The position numbers and the translations under genes are program-made. Positions 1 to 7,802 of a stretch of 34,545 bases of DNA are shown piece by piece. The notes below the pieces were generated by a model. The model did no database searches, was not told the DNA's origin, and saw only the letters and a program-made list of their open reading frames with translations. The stretch comes from HGM12587 sp045128635 (GTDB lineage: Bacteria; Bacillota; Clostridia; Lachnospirales; Lachnospiraceae): the NCBI GenBank assembly GCA_045128635.1, contig JBGVRS010000002.1, positions 1-34,545 on the forward strand. Reading direction: 5' to 3'. Numbering within the stretch: position 1 is the stretch's first letter; each line of letters starts with the position of its first letter.

Positions 1-134
1 CGTTATGATAGGCCTGAACAACCTCATTATAACGGAAAGGTGATTTTTTTGTATAACAGCCGTCGCGCACCCGCATAGCAGGTGGTTGATATTTCGCACG
101 CTTCGCGTACTCAACTGGGACTATCCGTCCCATA
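1..134. other. Noncoding window edge
   Basis: No credible coding frame is visible. Positions 1-36 form an imperfect inverted repeat (CGTTATGAT near 1-9, ATTATAACG near 28-36). GC is higher around 60-115 (CCGTCGCGCACCCGC) than in the flanking genes. It may be the edge of another unit that continues outside the window. Confidence 0.4.
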
Positions 135-172
135 ACAAAAAGAGAGCTGCTCACATGTGTGAACAACTCTCT
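135..172 (-). terminator. Intrinsic terminator of the tandem-kinase gene
   Basis: On the minus strand AGAGAGTTGTTCACA pairs with TGTGAGCAGCTCTCT, with two G-U pairs in a 15-bp stem. A T-run then follows (complement of 135-141). It lies about 22 nt past the stop codon at 195. Confidence 0.85.
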
Positions 173-194
173 ACATAGCTAAATCATATTATTT

Positions 195-3100
195 TTAGAA
201 TCCGCCAAGTTCGTCTTCTTCCAGTACCTCTTCAATTACATCAAGGTTTTTATCTTTCTTTTCATCCTGTTTAATTATGTTAGCCTTTTCCTTCAATACA
301 TCTTTTGTATTTTCAATTGATGTTTTTGCCATGACAGCCGCATTATCTCGCAGAAACTGTTTATAAAACGGAACGCCGTTTTTATTATCAAGCATACTCA
401 GAAGCTGCTCTTGTGATCTGCTCATGAATTTATCGAAAGCTTCACTTTTCGAAATTACATCTACTGCCCTTTCTACAGCTCTTTCATTTAATGCAGAAGC
501 CATAGCATTTGATTTCTTCAGTTTTTCACTGTTTTCAATCATTGTTTTTAAATAGATGATTTTTGCAAATGCCTGTTTAGATTCTGCTTTATCAAAATCC
601 GGTGATTTCATATCATTAATCACTGCTTTGATTTCACTGTTCACTGTGCGGTTCGTATGAAGTTCAAGGCTTCTCACCTTTTCATTTGTTCTGAATCCTA
701 CACAAAGTTTTTCAGCTATCGCTGAAGTTGTTTTTGCAACCTCAATTCTTAAAGTTTCTATTTTGTTTGCTTTATGACCTTTCAGAGAATCCATTTTATA
801 CATTTCATAGGCATTCGCTGTACGTCTTAATGCTACAATATTTTCAAAAAGAAGCTGTGACTGTTCAGCACTTATTTGAGTTGTGTTTTTCTCCTGCATT
901 TCGCGTTCAATGATACTTACTCTATTTACTGCTTGTTCACACTGATTTTTCATTGCTTTGAATTCTTTTGAAGATTTTATCAAGGCAGGATCTGCTTTTT
1001 CAATCATTTGGCTAAGCAGTTTCAGATTTTCTTTTGTCTCCAGAAATACATCATTGTCATCCAATTCATTTAATGGACGTTCAGATTTTGCGATTTCCAG
1101 CATATCTTGTTCAAATGTTTCTTTTGCAGCAGCCACATATTTGTCGATATTTCGATTATCCAAAACCCCTTTATCAAACTGGTCCACACGATCGATCTTT
1201 TCATAATTAACAGCCTTGCGAACCTTATCAGGTGCATTCTTCAGTTTATCCAATGCTTCTGTTAAACGTCCAAATATATTACCGTAGTCTGCAAGATCCT
1301 TCAGCTTCATATCTTTCCAGTCTTCCTCTTTCACAATCTGGATTTTTTTATTTTCGATCGCTTCCTGAAGACGAGTCAGACGCTGCTGAGCGGCAATAAT
1401 CTCTTTTTTATTCAGAGTCGTACCAACAAGTGCATCCGTAATATCATCTGTCTTCATATGGAGAATTTTATCTGCCATTTTTTCTGATATTACAGAGATT
1501 TGATCCAATGCAACAGAAAAGTTATTTAATTTTTTATCTGCAGGTGGACAAATACCAATAAACGAATAGTCATTGTCGATTCCCTGTACACCTATAAATT
1601 GAGGGTTTCCTGTATCCAGTCCGTCGAATTTATAAATCATATTTCCAGAATGACGATCCAGATTCATACAGATATAGTCCAAAATCTGCAGATCTGCCAC
1701 ACTTTTTAAACCAATACCGTCAAAAAGATGGTCCGTGATATCAGCTGCTATATCTCCTTTTCTAAAATTAGCGACATCCACACCATCTGCGCGTTCCATC
1801 GCGACGCCGTCTACAATGTTTTCACCCATCTGAACCTGTACAGGTACAGTTCTAGCCAACAGGTCCGGAACTCCCAAACTGTCACCTATCTGATTCATTG
1901 CAACATTACGCATGTCCACTCTTTCATTATAGCTTCTGTTTTCTTTTTGAATTCTATTTTGAAGATCTACCATGATGCCAAACATTCTTCCTGCAATTAC
2001 TTGTGTCATCATTTCGACATTCTTATCTTTCTTCAGAGATTCAGCCTCTACCTCATCATAACCAAGCTCCTCAAAATCAGGAACATAGTTTATATTACCC
2101 ATGTATGTGCTGCTGTCGATTCGCTGATAGTGTACTTTCATTCTATCGATGAGTTCTGCATACCGAGGATGTTCCTGTGTATACGAATCAAAGAATCTTT
2201 CCCTTTCTTCATACGCTTCCAATGTTTTAGCTTTTGTAAAGAAACATTCTTTCATATTACCATCTTTATCTTCATAAGAAAAAGCAAACCGTTTATTTAA
2301 TGCACCAGAAGTAAAATCCAGTACTGTATCATTCGGAACGACAAATTTTAATGGTTCAACCATATGTTTTTCAGGCGCTTTTAGCATAGTGCCATGGCCC
2401 AGAATACGTCCTACAGGAACAGGTGGTTTTGTATTATTTACTTCCTTTTCAATCTGGAAAAGGGTTTCGATTTTCTCTTTATCTCTCTGACGTCCAAGTT
2501 CTCTGGATTTTTCCTTTTTTTCATGTTTTTGGATTAATTCCTTGATATTTCCGAGCATTTTAAACTGGTTGTTGCCTGCTTTTGCCAGTACTTCTCGGTT
2601 ATAGTGATGCCACTCATCTGCAGGAACAATTCTAAGGAAACCTTGCTCTATTTCGCCCGGTTTTTTATTTTTGAAGTGTTCAAGACCTTCTATAATTTTT
2701 TCCTGAAGATGCGCAGTTCTTTCCCAGACTGCATTGATTTCTTTTAATGAAAGTCTGTAGCCAGACAAAGTTGACTGAAGTGTGGATTTCTCAATTGCAA
2801 GTATACGCTGAGCAGTGGCAGCATCCAATACGCCAAACTGTTCTGGCTGAATCCACACATTACCAACATTCTTTTTGGTTGTGGCAGGAGTCAGGCCAAA
2901 GGACAAATCATTATCAATTCCGGTAATTCCGATCAGTTTTGTCTTTCCATTTACATCTCCAAATTGATAGAACATATTACCTTCATGACGGTCAATATTT
3001 CCACAGATATAGTCTAAGGCCTGCATCGCAGCAATATCTGCAAATACTTCGTGATTGTCGTAAACATCTCCGTCATATTCTCTCATTGGATCATCTTCTG

Positions 3101-4148
3101 AAAGATGAAAAGCATCTTTTCCTACTGCATTTTCCATAAAAGTTCCAGATACTGCTTTACCATTCTGCATAAGAATCATCGTTTCTGACTTAGCGAGAAG
3201 GTTTGGCTTTCCAACAAGTGATGTAACAGCACTCATTGCTGCATTTCGCTTATCAATATTTGCATCTGCATCTGTATGAAGATACAATTCTTCCTCAATG
3301 TACGTAATATACAAACCTTGTTGTTTTTCCATCTCATATGTCAGTTCCATCATCATCTTTGGATACTGTGGATGAGTTTCGTATTTATCAGCAACGGTTC
3401 CAGGAACATTTACCATATTTAAAGAATTTTTCCATACTTTATAAGCGATATTTTTGGCCACATTAGGATCCGATTTGTTCTGTATACTGCCTTCTGCTCG
3501 TCCCATAACAGCATTACCAAATGTTTGCCTGTCACAGGTTTCTATATGATCAAAAATTTCCGACATATCCGGATATTTTTGTCTGAATTCGGCAAGAATT
3601 CTATCACGGTTAACTAACGGATCAGCAAAACTATTTTTTGTAAAAAATCCTTTTTTAATGACGTTGTCGCTTCCCTCAATGTGCAGCGGAATACGACTGC
3701 TCATCTGATTACCTGTAGTGGAAACTGACTGATTTCCTATATCAACCGTAACTGCACGTCCGTTTTCCAGAATTTCTGTCAATGTCATATTTTTGTCCGG
3801 AGAAACTACATCCAATGCCGCCTCATCAAGACTTAACAACATACTGAGTTCGTTCACCAATTCATTAACTCCCTTTAACTGGTTATCCGGAATCGTCAGC
3901 ATGCGGTTGCAGTTTTTGAGAACCTCTTTATAGGCATGGTGAATCTTTGTGATGTCTTCTTTTTTCAGTGCGGGCATCTTGCCTTCTTCATTTATCCAGT
4001 AATATTCTTCGGTAATCTCAGCCAACTGATTTAAAGATTCCAGCATTTTTTCATATTTGCCCAAACTTTCATTTTTAGTCGCAGCATCACCGATTAACAT
4101 AATATATCTTTGTAGATGGTTTCTTACATTCATTGTCTTATCCGGCAT
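195..4148 (-). CDS. Large protein with two tandem atypical (PI3/4K- or HipA-like) kinase domains
   Basis: 1317 residues with no signal peptide or membrane segment, so probably cytosolic. Two homologous halves are visible. Copy 1 has FFTK (Lys171), an RNxAM...LG..LLAK block (301-320), NIDRHEGN (Asp386-Asn391) and GIDND (Asp412, Asp414). Copy 2 has FFTK (Lys639), RNVAM...LGVPDLLAR (748-766), NLDRHSGN (Asp831-Asn836) and GIDND (Asp858, Asp860). The order Lys, GxxME, DRHxxN, then an IDxD metal site is that of atypical kinases of the PI3/4-kinase, actin-fragmin kinase and HipA type. Both copies keep all visible key residues, so neither is an obvious pseudokinase. Residues 540-600 form a charged linker. 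From about 960 to the end it is helical and coiled-coil-like. The start is supported by AAAGGAG seven bases upstream. It is a single gene with its own terminator. Substrate and role are unknown; a protein kinase, lipid kinase or nucleotidyl-transferring (AMPylating) activity are all possible. Confidence 0.7.
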   Translation of the reverse strand: MPDKTMNVRNHLQRYIMLIGDAATKNESLGKYEKMLESLNQLAEITEEYYWINEEGKMPALKKEDITKIHHAYKEVLKNCNRMLTIPDNQLKGVNELVNELSMLLSLDEAALDVVSPDKNMTLTEILENGRAVTVDIGNQSVSTTGNQMSSRIPLHIEGSDNVIKKGFFTKNSFADPLVNRDRILAEFRQKYPDMSEIFDHIETCDRQTFGNAVMGRAEGSIQNKSDPNVAKNIAYKVWKNSLNMVNVPGTVADKYETHPQYPKMMMELTYEMEKQQGLYITYIEEELYLHTDADANIDKRNAAMSAVTSLVGKPNLLAKSETMILMQNGKAVSGTFMENAVGKDAFHLSEDDPMREYDGDVYDNHEVFADIAAMQALDYICGNIDRHEGNMFYQFGDVNGKTKLIGITGIDNDLSFGLTPATTKKNVGNVWIQPEQFGVLDAATAQRILAIEKSTLQSTLSGYRLSLKEINAVWERTAHLQEKIIEGLEHFKNKKPGEIEQGFLRIVPADEWHHYNREVLAKAGNNQFKMLGNIKELIQKHEKKEKSRELGRQRDKEKIETLFQIEKEVNNTKPPVPVGRILGHGTMLKAPEKHMVEPLKFVVPNDTVLDFTSGALNKRFAFSYEDKDGNMKECFFTKAKTLEAYEERERFFDSYTQEHPRYAELIDRMKVHYQRIDSSTYMGNINYVPDFEELGYDEVEAESLKKDKNVEMMTQVIAGRMFGIMVDLQNRIQKENRSYNERVDMRNVAMNQIGDSLGVPDLLARTVPVQVQMGENIVDGVAMERADGVDVANFRKGDIAADITDHLFDGIGLKSVADLQILDYICMNLDRHSGNMIYKFDGLDTGNPQFIGVQGIDNDYSFIGICPPADKKLNNFSVALDQISVISEKMADKILHMKTDDITDALVGTTLNKKEIIAAQQRLTRLQEAIENKKIQIVKEEDWKDMKLKDLADYGNIFGRLTEALDKLKNAPDKVRKAVNYEKIDRVDQFDKGVLDNRNIDKYVAAAKETFEQDMLEIAKSERPLNELDDNDVFLETKENLKLLSQMIEKADPALIKSSKEFKAMKNQCEQAVNRVSIIEREMQEKNTTQISAEQSQLLFENIVALRRTANAYEMYKMDSLKGHKANKIETLRIEVAKTTSAIAEKLCVGFRTNEKVRSLELHTNRTVNSEIKAVINDMKSPDFDKAESKQAFAKIIYLKTMIENSEKLKKSNAMASALNERAVERAVDVISKSEAFDKFMSRSQEQLLSMLDNKNGVPFYKQFLRDNAAVMAKTSIENTKDVLKEKANIIKQDEKKDKNLDVIEEVLEEDELGGF

Positions 4149-4257
4149 ATCCTAACTCCTTTTACCTGGTATTCCTATATTTACATTTTAACCCGTAACT
4201 TTTTGATATTTATATATAATTAATACACTTGTATTTTAATTTTGTTACAAAAACTGA

Positions 4258-4291
4258 AGACAAAATAATGACAAAATTATGACAGAACACA
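4258..4291 (-). promoter_or_regulatory. Three 11-bp direct repeats, Pho-box-like
   Basis: Three tandem units with an 11-bp period start at 4259, 4270 and 4281 (plus strand GACAAAATAAT, GACAAAATTAT, GACAGAACAC). On the minus strand they read CTGTCAT..TTGTCAT..TTGTC, resembling the CTGTCAT repeats of PhoB boxes. They lie about 110 bp upstream of the tandem-kinase start in the same orientation. Regulator identity is inferred from resemblance only. Confidence 0.35.
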
Positions 4292-4319
4292 AAAAATCAC
4301 TGACCCATTCTGATCAGTG
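4291..4319 (-). terminator. Possible weak terminator
   Basis: CACTGA (4298-4303) pairs with TCAGTG (4314-4319), and on the minus strand a run of six T follows at 4291-4296. The stem is only 6 bp and partly overlaps the direct repeats, so it may instead be part of the regulatory region. Confidence 0.3.
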
Positions 4320-4484
4320 CGCATTGCTAAAATTTTTTTCAATTAATTTCCCCAAAAGTGTAAGGTTGTAAGGCTTTAATCGTATTTGTAGTAGAGGGTT
4401 ATTTTGCACTTGTAAAAGAGATCTGTGAATCACACGAAAGCTGAAAGTTTTCTACGCATCGCTGTTCTATTTTTGGGGGAATTT

Positions 4485-4526
4485 GTTAACAAAAAATGAA
4501 CATTGGTGATTGTAAACCAATGCTCA
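4485..4526 (-). terminator. Intrinsic terminator after the SEC-C remnant
   Basis: TGAGCATTGGT (minus strand, 4526-4516) pairs with ACCAATGTTCA (4507-4497) including one G-U pair. Six T follow (4496-4491). It lies 45 nt past the SEC-C stop codon. Confidence 0.8.
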
Positions 4527-4570
4527 TTATAGAAACTTCTCATTATTTTTTCATAAATAATGTTTTCAAA

Positions 4571-5145
4571 TTATATTCTTCCGCAGCAAATTTTATATTT
4601 TTTCCCAGAACCGCATGGACATCTGTCATTTGGATAGAATTTTCTAAGTGGTCCTATAATGGAATCTCCTTTTATAAGACCTAGTTCTATTGCTGTATGT
4701 CCACGGTATCTTATCAAGCGTGTGTTCTGCATAATTTTATCGATATAAATACTCAACAATTTAATATCTTGTCTTGTTTTAAAAAGATATGTAGAACCCA
4801 TCTGAAGTTTTACGATTTTTTCCAAAATAGTTGCCTTCTGATAGTCTGCAAATATCAGATCATTAACAATATTACAAACAGCACCAATATAGTATTCCGA
4901 TAGTTTTTTATCAGTTCTAAGATATGCTCGCAACTCATTGTATATTTTCCCTGGAACCTGATTTTCGGCTTTTCCGTAATACAAAAAGTCTTCTTTTTTA
5001 GTTGGAACATAGAATGCATACTTTGCCTGTATTTCCAGAATTGACTTCCAAAGATCGTCTTCCTTTAACCAATTACTTATAATGAAAAGATCTTGAAAAA
5101 GTCATTCGACTTGAATATGGGGATTTGACAAAAGATTCCGCAGAG
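4571..5145 (-). pseudogene. SEC-C zinc-motif protein gene with an in-frame TGA
   Basis: The intact 3' part (4571-4984 from a TTG) ends in CPCGSGKKYKICCG, the SEC-C metal-binding motif found at the C-terminus of SecA and many small proteins. The same frame stays open upstream of that TTG and reads plausible protein (for example IISNWLKEDDLW, then YAFYVPTKKEDF) back to a TGA at 5102-5104. Beyond it the frame continues (NLLSNPHIQVE) towards the hairpin at 5157. The TGA probably replaces a Trp codon. No start codon with a ribosome site is seen for the shorter form. I therefore read it as a gene inactivated by a nonsense change and 5' truncation. A shorter functional protein from the TTG at 4984 (138 codons) remains possible. 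Confidence 0.55.
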
Positions 5146-5156
5146 TAAAAACATAA

Positions 5157-5184
5157 ATGCCGCAGATAAATCTGCGGCATTTTC
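5157..5184 (-). terminator. Strong hairpin terminator, possibly bidirectional
   Basis: ATGCCGCAGA (5157-5166) and TCTGCGGCAT (5171-5180) form a perfect 10-bp stem with a 4-base loop. T-rich sequence lies on both sides. It most likely ends the GNAT transcript about 100 nt downstream of that gene. Confidence 0.75.
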
Positions 5185-5280
5185 TATATGCAATATAAAG
5201 CTATTCGTTACTCACTTCGAATCATAATTGTAGTAATAACTGGCTGCATCATAAAAGTTTCTGCATTGATTACTTCTTTT

Positions 5281-5721
5281 CTATTTAAAATTCTCCCTTT
5301 TCAATACAACCGGTGTTACATTGCCTTCATAGAAAGATTGAGGTTCTACGGTAATTTTTCCACCCATATCACATACAATTTTTACTGTTGTGTCGCGAGC
5401 AGTCATGTGAATTTCATCCACATTTTGCTCAAACAAGTCTTCAAATGAATACCTTGCAAGTTTAGGGCCTATCTTTTGTCCGCGAAGCGAAGGAAGCACC
5501 ACAAATCGTCCCCAGTGCATTACACTCGCCTCTTTCCACGCGATTGCAGTCCCAATAATTTTTCCATCCAATTCTGCACACCAGCAGATAGGATTTCTTG
5601 CTAAAAATTCTTCCACGTTATCTTCTGGGATTCCCTGTTCATTGTGAAAGATATTGGATTGCAGGATGATTATTTTTGCATATTCCTCTTTATTTGCTCG
5701 CCTGTAAATAATCTTATTCAT
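5281..5721 (-). CDS. GNAT-family N-acetyltransferase
   Basis: A small GCN5-related acetyltransferase of 146 residues that would move an acetyl group from acetyl-CoA to an unidentified amine. The core motif A is visible as VVLPSLRGQKIGPKLARY, the beta4 strand plus the R-G-x-x-G pyrophosphate-binding loop, preceded by GTAIAWKEASVMHWGRF. I start at the ATG at 5721 because AAGG lies nine bases upstream. A TTG two codons earlier sits too close to that site. A terminator lies only about 28 bp upstream, so the gene probably depends on readthrough from the aminotransferase operon or on a promoter within the small gap. The context suggests modification of an amino acid or peptide amine, but this is an inference. 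Confidence 0.8.
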   Translation of the reverse strand: MNKIIYRRANKEEYAKIIILQSNIFHNEQGIPEDNVEEFLARNPICWCAELDGKIIGTAIAWKEASVMHWGRFVVLPSLRGQKIGPKLARYSFEDLFEQNVDEIHMTARDTTVKIVCDMGGKITVEPQSFYEGNVTPVVLKRENFK

Positions 5722-5749
5722 AAACAATTACCTTATATCTTTATTCTAA

Positions 5750-5780
5750 AAAGGAACTCAAATTTGAGTTCCTTTAGACA
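5750..5780 (-). terminator. Terminator of the nhaC-iadA-dat operon
   Basis: A perfect 26-bp palindrome (AAAGGAACTCAAA at 5750-5762 and its complement at 5763-5775) is followed on the minus strand by TTTTTAG. It lies 10 bp after the aminotransferase stop codon and just before the GNAT gene. Confidence 0.8.
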
Positions 5781-5785
5781 TCTTT

Positions 5786-6628
5786 CTATTTGGTTTCTTC
5801 CATATATTTATCCCAATAGCAATTCTGAATTAATTCAGCCAGCTTAGAATCTTTGCATCCAATATTTTCTCCGTTTAAACTGCCCGCTCTTCTGCAAAGC
5901 TGTGTCGCACTGGATATAAATACTTCGTCTGCATTTTTTAAATCTTCCATGGTAAATGGAGTTTCATCAACCGGAATATTATTTTCTTTGCAGATCTGAA
6001 TCATATGCATTCTGGTAATCCCTGGTAAAATATGATGGTCTGTAGGATGCGTAATAAATACTCCGTCCTTGATAATACTGATGTTACTATGTGCACATTC
6101 TGTTACAATCTCTCCGCGGTGAAATACACACTCATCACGACCTTCATTTTCTGCCTTTGTTGCAGCCATGCAGTTTACCAACAGATTCAGTGTTTTAATA
6201 TTACAATGCAAAAATCTGGTATCTTCCATATCTGTCAGACTCAACAACTGCTTCTGGTCTTTTACCACCATTGGCTTAATGGTCACCCACAGATTCGCTT
6301 TTACATCTTTTGATGGATAAATATGATTTCTTGGCGCAGTTCCTCTTGTAATCTGCCAATACAGCATCTGTTCCGGAGAATCCACCTTCAAAACCAAATT
6401 TTTTAAAATATCTGCCAATTCCTCTTTTGTATAAGGAATTTCAATGCCGATCAGTCCTGCACTGTTATAGAAACGATCCAGATGTTCTTTTAATGCAAAC
6501 ACTTTATGGTTTCTTACCATTGTCGCTTCATATACACCATCACCGAAATAACACACTCTATCATTCATAGGAATCATCATCTCGTTGATCGGTGATATAT
6601 TTCCATTATAATAAGCTAAATCCTTCAT
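5786..6628 (-). CDS. dat: D-amino-acid aminotransferase (class IV PLP enzyme)
   Basis: Reversibly transfers an amino group between D-amino acids and 2-oxoglutarate or pyruvate. It has 280 residues, the usual family length. Lys145 in CNIKTLNLL is the PLP Schiff-base lysine and Glu177 in GEIVTE the cofactor-ring glutamate, the same numbers as in the Bacillus enzyme. TRGTAPRNH (94-102) supplies the Arg-x-His substrate carboxylate trap that marks D-amino-acid rather than branched-chain members. The C-terminal FISSATQL block is present. It starts 4 nt after the iadA stop, so it is translated in the same operon. In this cluster it probably handles D-Asp, D-Glu or D-Ala released from peptides. Supply of D-Glu or D-Ala for peptidoglycan is the classical role and cannot be excluded. 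Confidence 0.9.
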   Translation of the reverse strand: MKDLAYYNGNISPINEMMIPMNDRVCYFGDGVYEATMVRNHKVFALKEHLDRFYNSAGLIGIEIPYTKEELADILKNLVLKVDSPEQMLYWQITRGTAPRNHIYPSKDVKANLWVTIKPMVVKDQKQLLSLTDMEDTRFLHCNIKTLNLLVNCMAATKAENEGRDECVFHRGEIVTECAHSNISIIKDGVFITHPTDHHILPGITRMHMIQICKENNIPVDETPFTMEDLKNADEVFISSATQLCRRAGSLNGENIGCKDSKLAELIQNCYWDKYMEETK

Positions 6629-6632
6629 AAAA

Positions 6633-7790
6633 TTATTCGAATCTACCTTTCATTAAAACCTTACCATTTAGCACTGCAGTTTTCCCTCTCATAAAGAGAC
6701 TTTCAATAGCAAGTTCTTCTCCCAACACAAGAATATCTGCATCTGCACCTTCTGCCACACAACCTTTAACACCTTTTTTCGCCAAAAGATCTGCAGGTGT
6801 TGAAGTCACCATCTTTAGTACTTCTTCTAACGGAAGTCCTCTGCTTACAAGGCTTTGCACTGTCTGATGGAGATATTTTGGCGAAGCATAGGTAAGTCCA
6901 ATACATTCCCCAATCTCATTAAATTTTGGCTGACTGCCGAATGCATCTGTGGACATGGTCACATGATCTGCGCTTACACCTTCACGATTAAGCAGGTCTG
7001 CAATCTGCGCAGCACCTTCTTCCATTTCTTCCGGTGTACATCCAACCGTACAATCAATATATCCGCCTCTACGTACCAATTCTACTCCATCTTCGATTAA
7101 TTCCGGTGAACGGAGCATATGTGTTGGAAGCAGATTCTTTGGAGATACATCTGAATTATCCAGCACATAGAAAATTGGATTCAAACGGCCTTTACCGCTT
7201 CCCATGTGCATGGTCACAAGTCCTGGTGTGTTACTGAGAAGTCCTGCACGGCGTGCCGCTGTCGCAAGAGCAATCAAATCTTCTCCAGTTGGGTTAGAGC
7301 TTCTGTGATCTGACACCGCAACTTTTACCCCGATCATTGGAGTGATCATCATGATATCTTTTTCTACACTTCCAGTCATTGTTACTGGTGGATAACCATA
7401 CGCACTTGTTAATGTATACGCTGTCATACCTTCATCATTCAGTGCTCTTGCTTTCGCCACCAGATTTTCAATGCTTCTTGTAATACCATCTGTTCCAAGA
7501 AGTCCCACTACAGTCGTAATCCCATTAGTCGTAAAAATGCTAAGCTGAGATTCCGGAACTCTGGACGCAGGGCCCTGTTCTCCGCCGCCTCCGGTAATAT
7601 GCACATGCATATCAATATATCCTGGAACAACCGTTTTTCTTTCAAGGTCAAAAGTTTCTACATCCGGAAGACCTTCATAACCTTCAATTTTGTCTGCAAT
7701 ACGACAAATTGTTTCATCTACGATCAGAATATCTTTCACTCCTAAAGGCTCTGGAGCATAAATATTCGCATTTTTTAATAATTTAATCAT
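6633..7790 (-). CDS. iadA: Isoaspartyl (beta-aspartyl) dipeptidase, metallopeptidase M38
   Basis: Hydrolyses dipeptides with a beta-aspartyl bond, formed by spontaneous Asn/Asp isomerisation in ageing proteins. It has 385 residues in an amidohydrolase fold. GYIDMHVHITGGGGEQG (from about residue 57) carries the HxH zinc ligands and the glycine-rich loop typical of IadA. VSDHRSS, TMHMGSGKGRLNP and MSTDAFGSQP carry further metal and catalytic residues, ending in the Asp of STDA. PADLLAKKGVKG and GADADILVL are the usual C-terminal composite-barrel motifs. It lies 12 nt downstream of the nhaC-type gene and 4 nt upstream of dat, so transport, peptide cleavage and transamination are probably co-expressed. 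The family assignment is firm. In vivo substrates could include N-acyl or D-isoaspartyl peptides. Confidence 0.92.
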   Translation of the reverse strand: MIKLLKNANIYAPEPLGVKDILIVDETICRIADKIEGYEGLPDVETFDLERKTVVPGYIDMHVHITGGGGEQGPASRVPESQLSIFTTNGITTVVGLLGTDGITRSIENLVAKARALNDEGMTAYTLTSAYGYPPVTMTGSVEKDIMMITPMIGVKVAVSDHRSSNPTGEDLIALATAARRAGLLSNTPGLVTMHMGSGKGRLNPIFYVLDNSDVSPKNLLPTHMLRSPELIEDGVELVRRGGYIDCTVGCTPEEMEEGAAQIADLLNREGVSADHVTMSTDAFGSQPKFNEIGECIGLTYASPKYLHQTVQSLVSRGLPLEEVLKMVTSTPADLLAKKGVKGCVAEGADADILVLGEELAIESLFMRGKTAVLNGKVLMKGRFE

Positions 7791-7802
7791 ATGCTTTTCT
7801 TT

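Noticed and set aside
1728..2300. A 190-codon plus-strand open frame
   Set aside because: It lies wholly antisense to the tandem-kinase gene, has no ribosome site, and its composition is that of reversed coding sequence.
5205..5285. A short minus-strand frame after the GNAT stop codon (NRKEVINAETF...) that could be a frameshifted C-terminal extension
   Set aside because: The GNAT protein already ends at the usual family length, and about 25 codons are too few to show homology.
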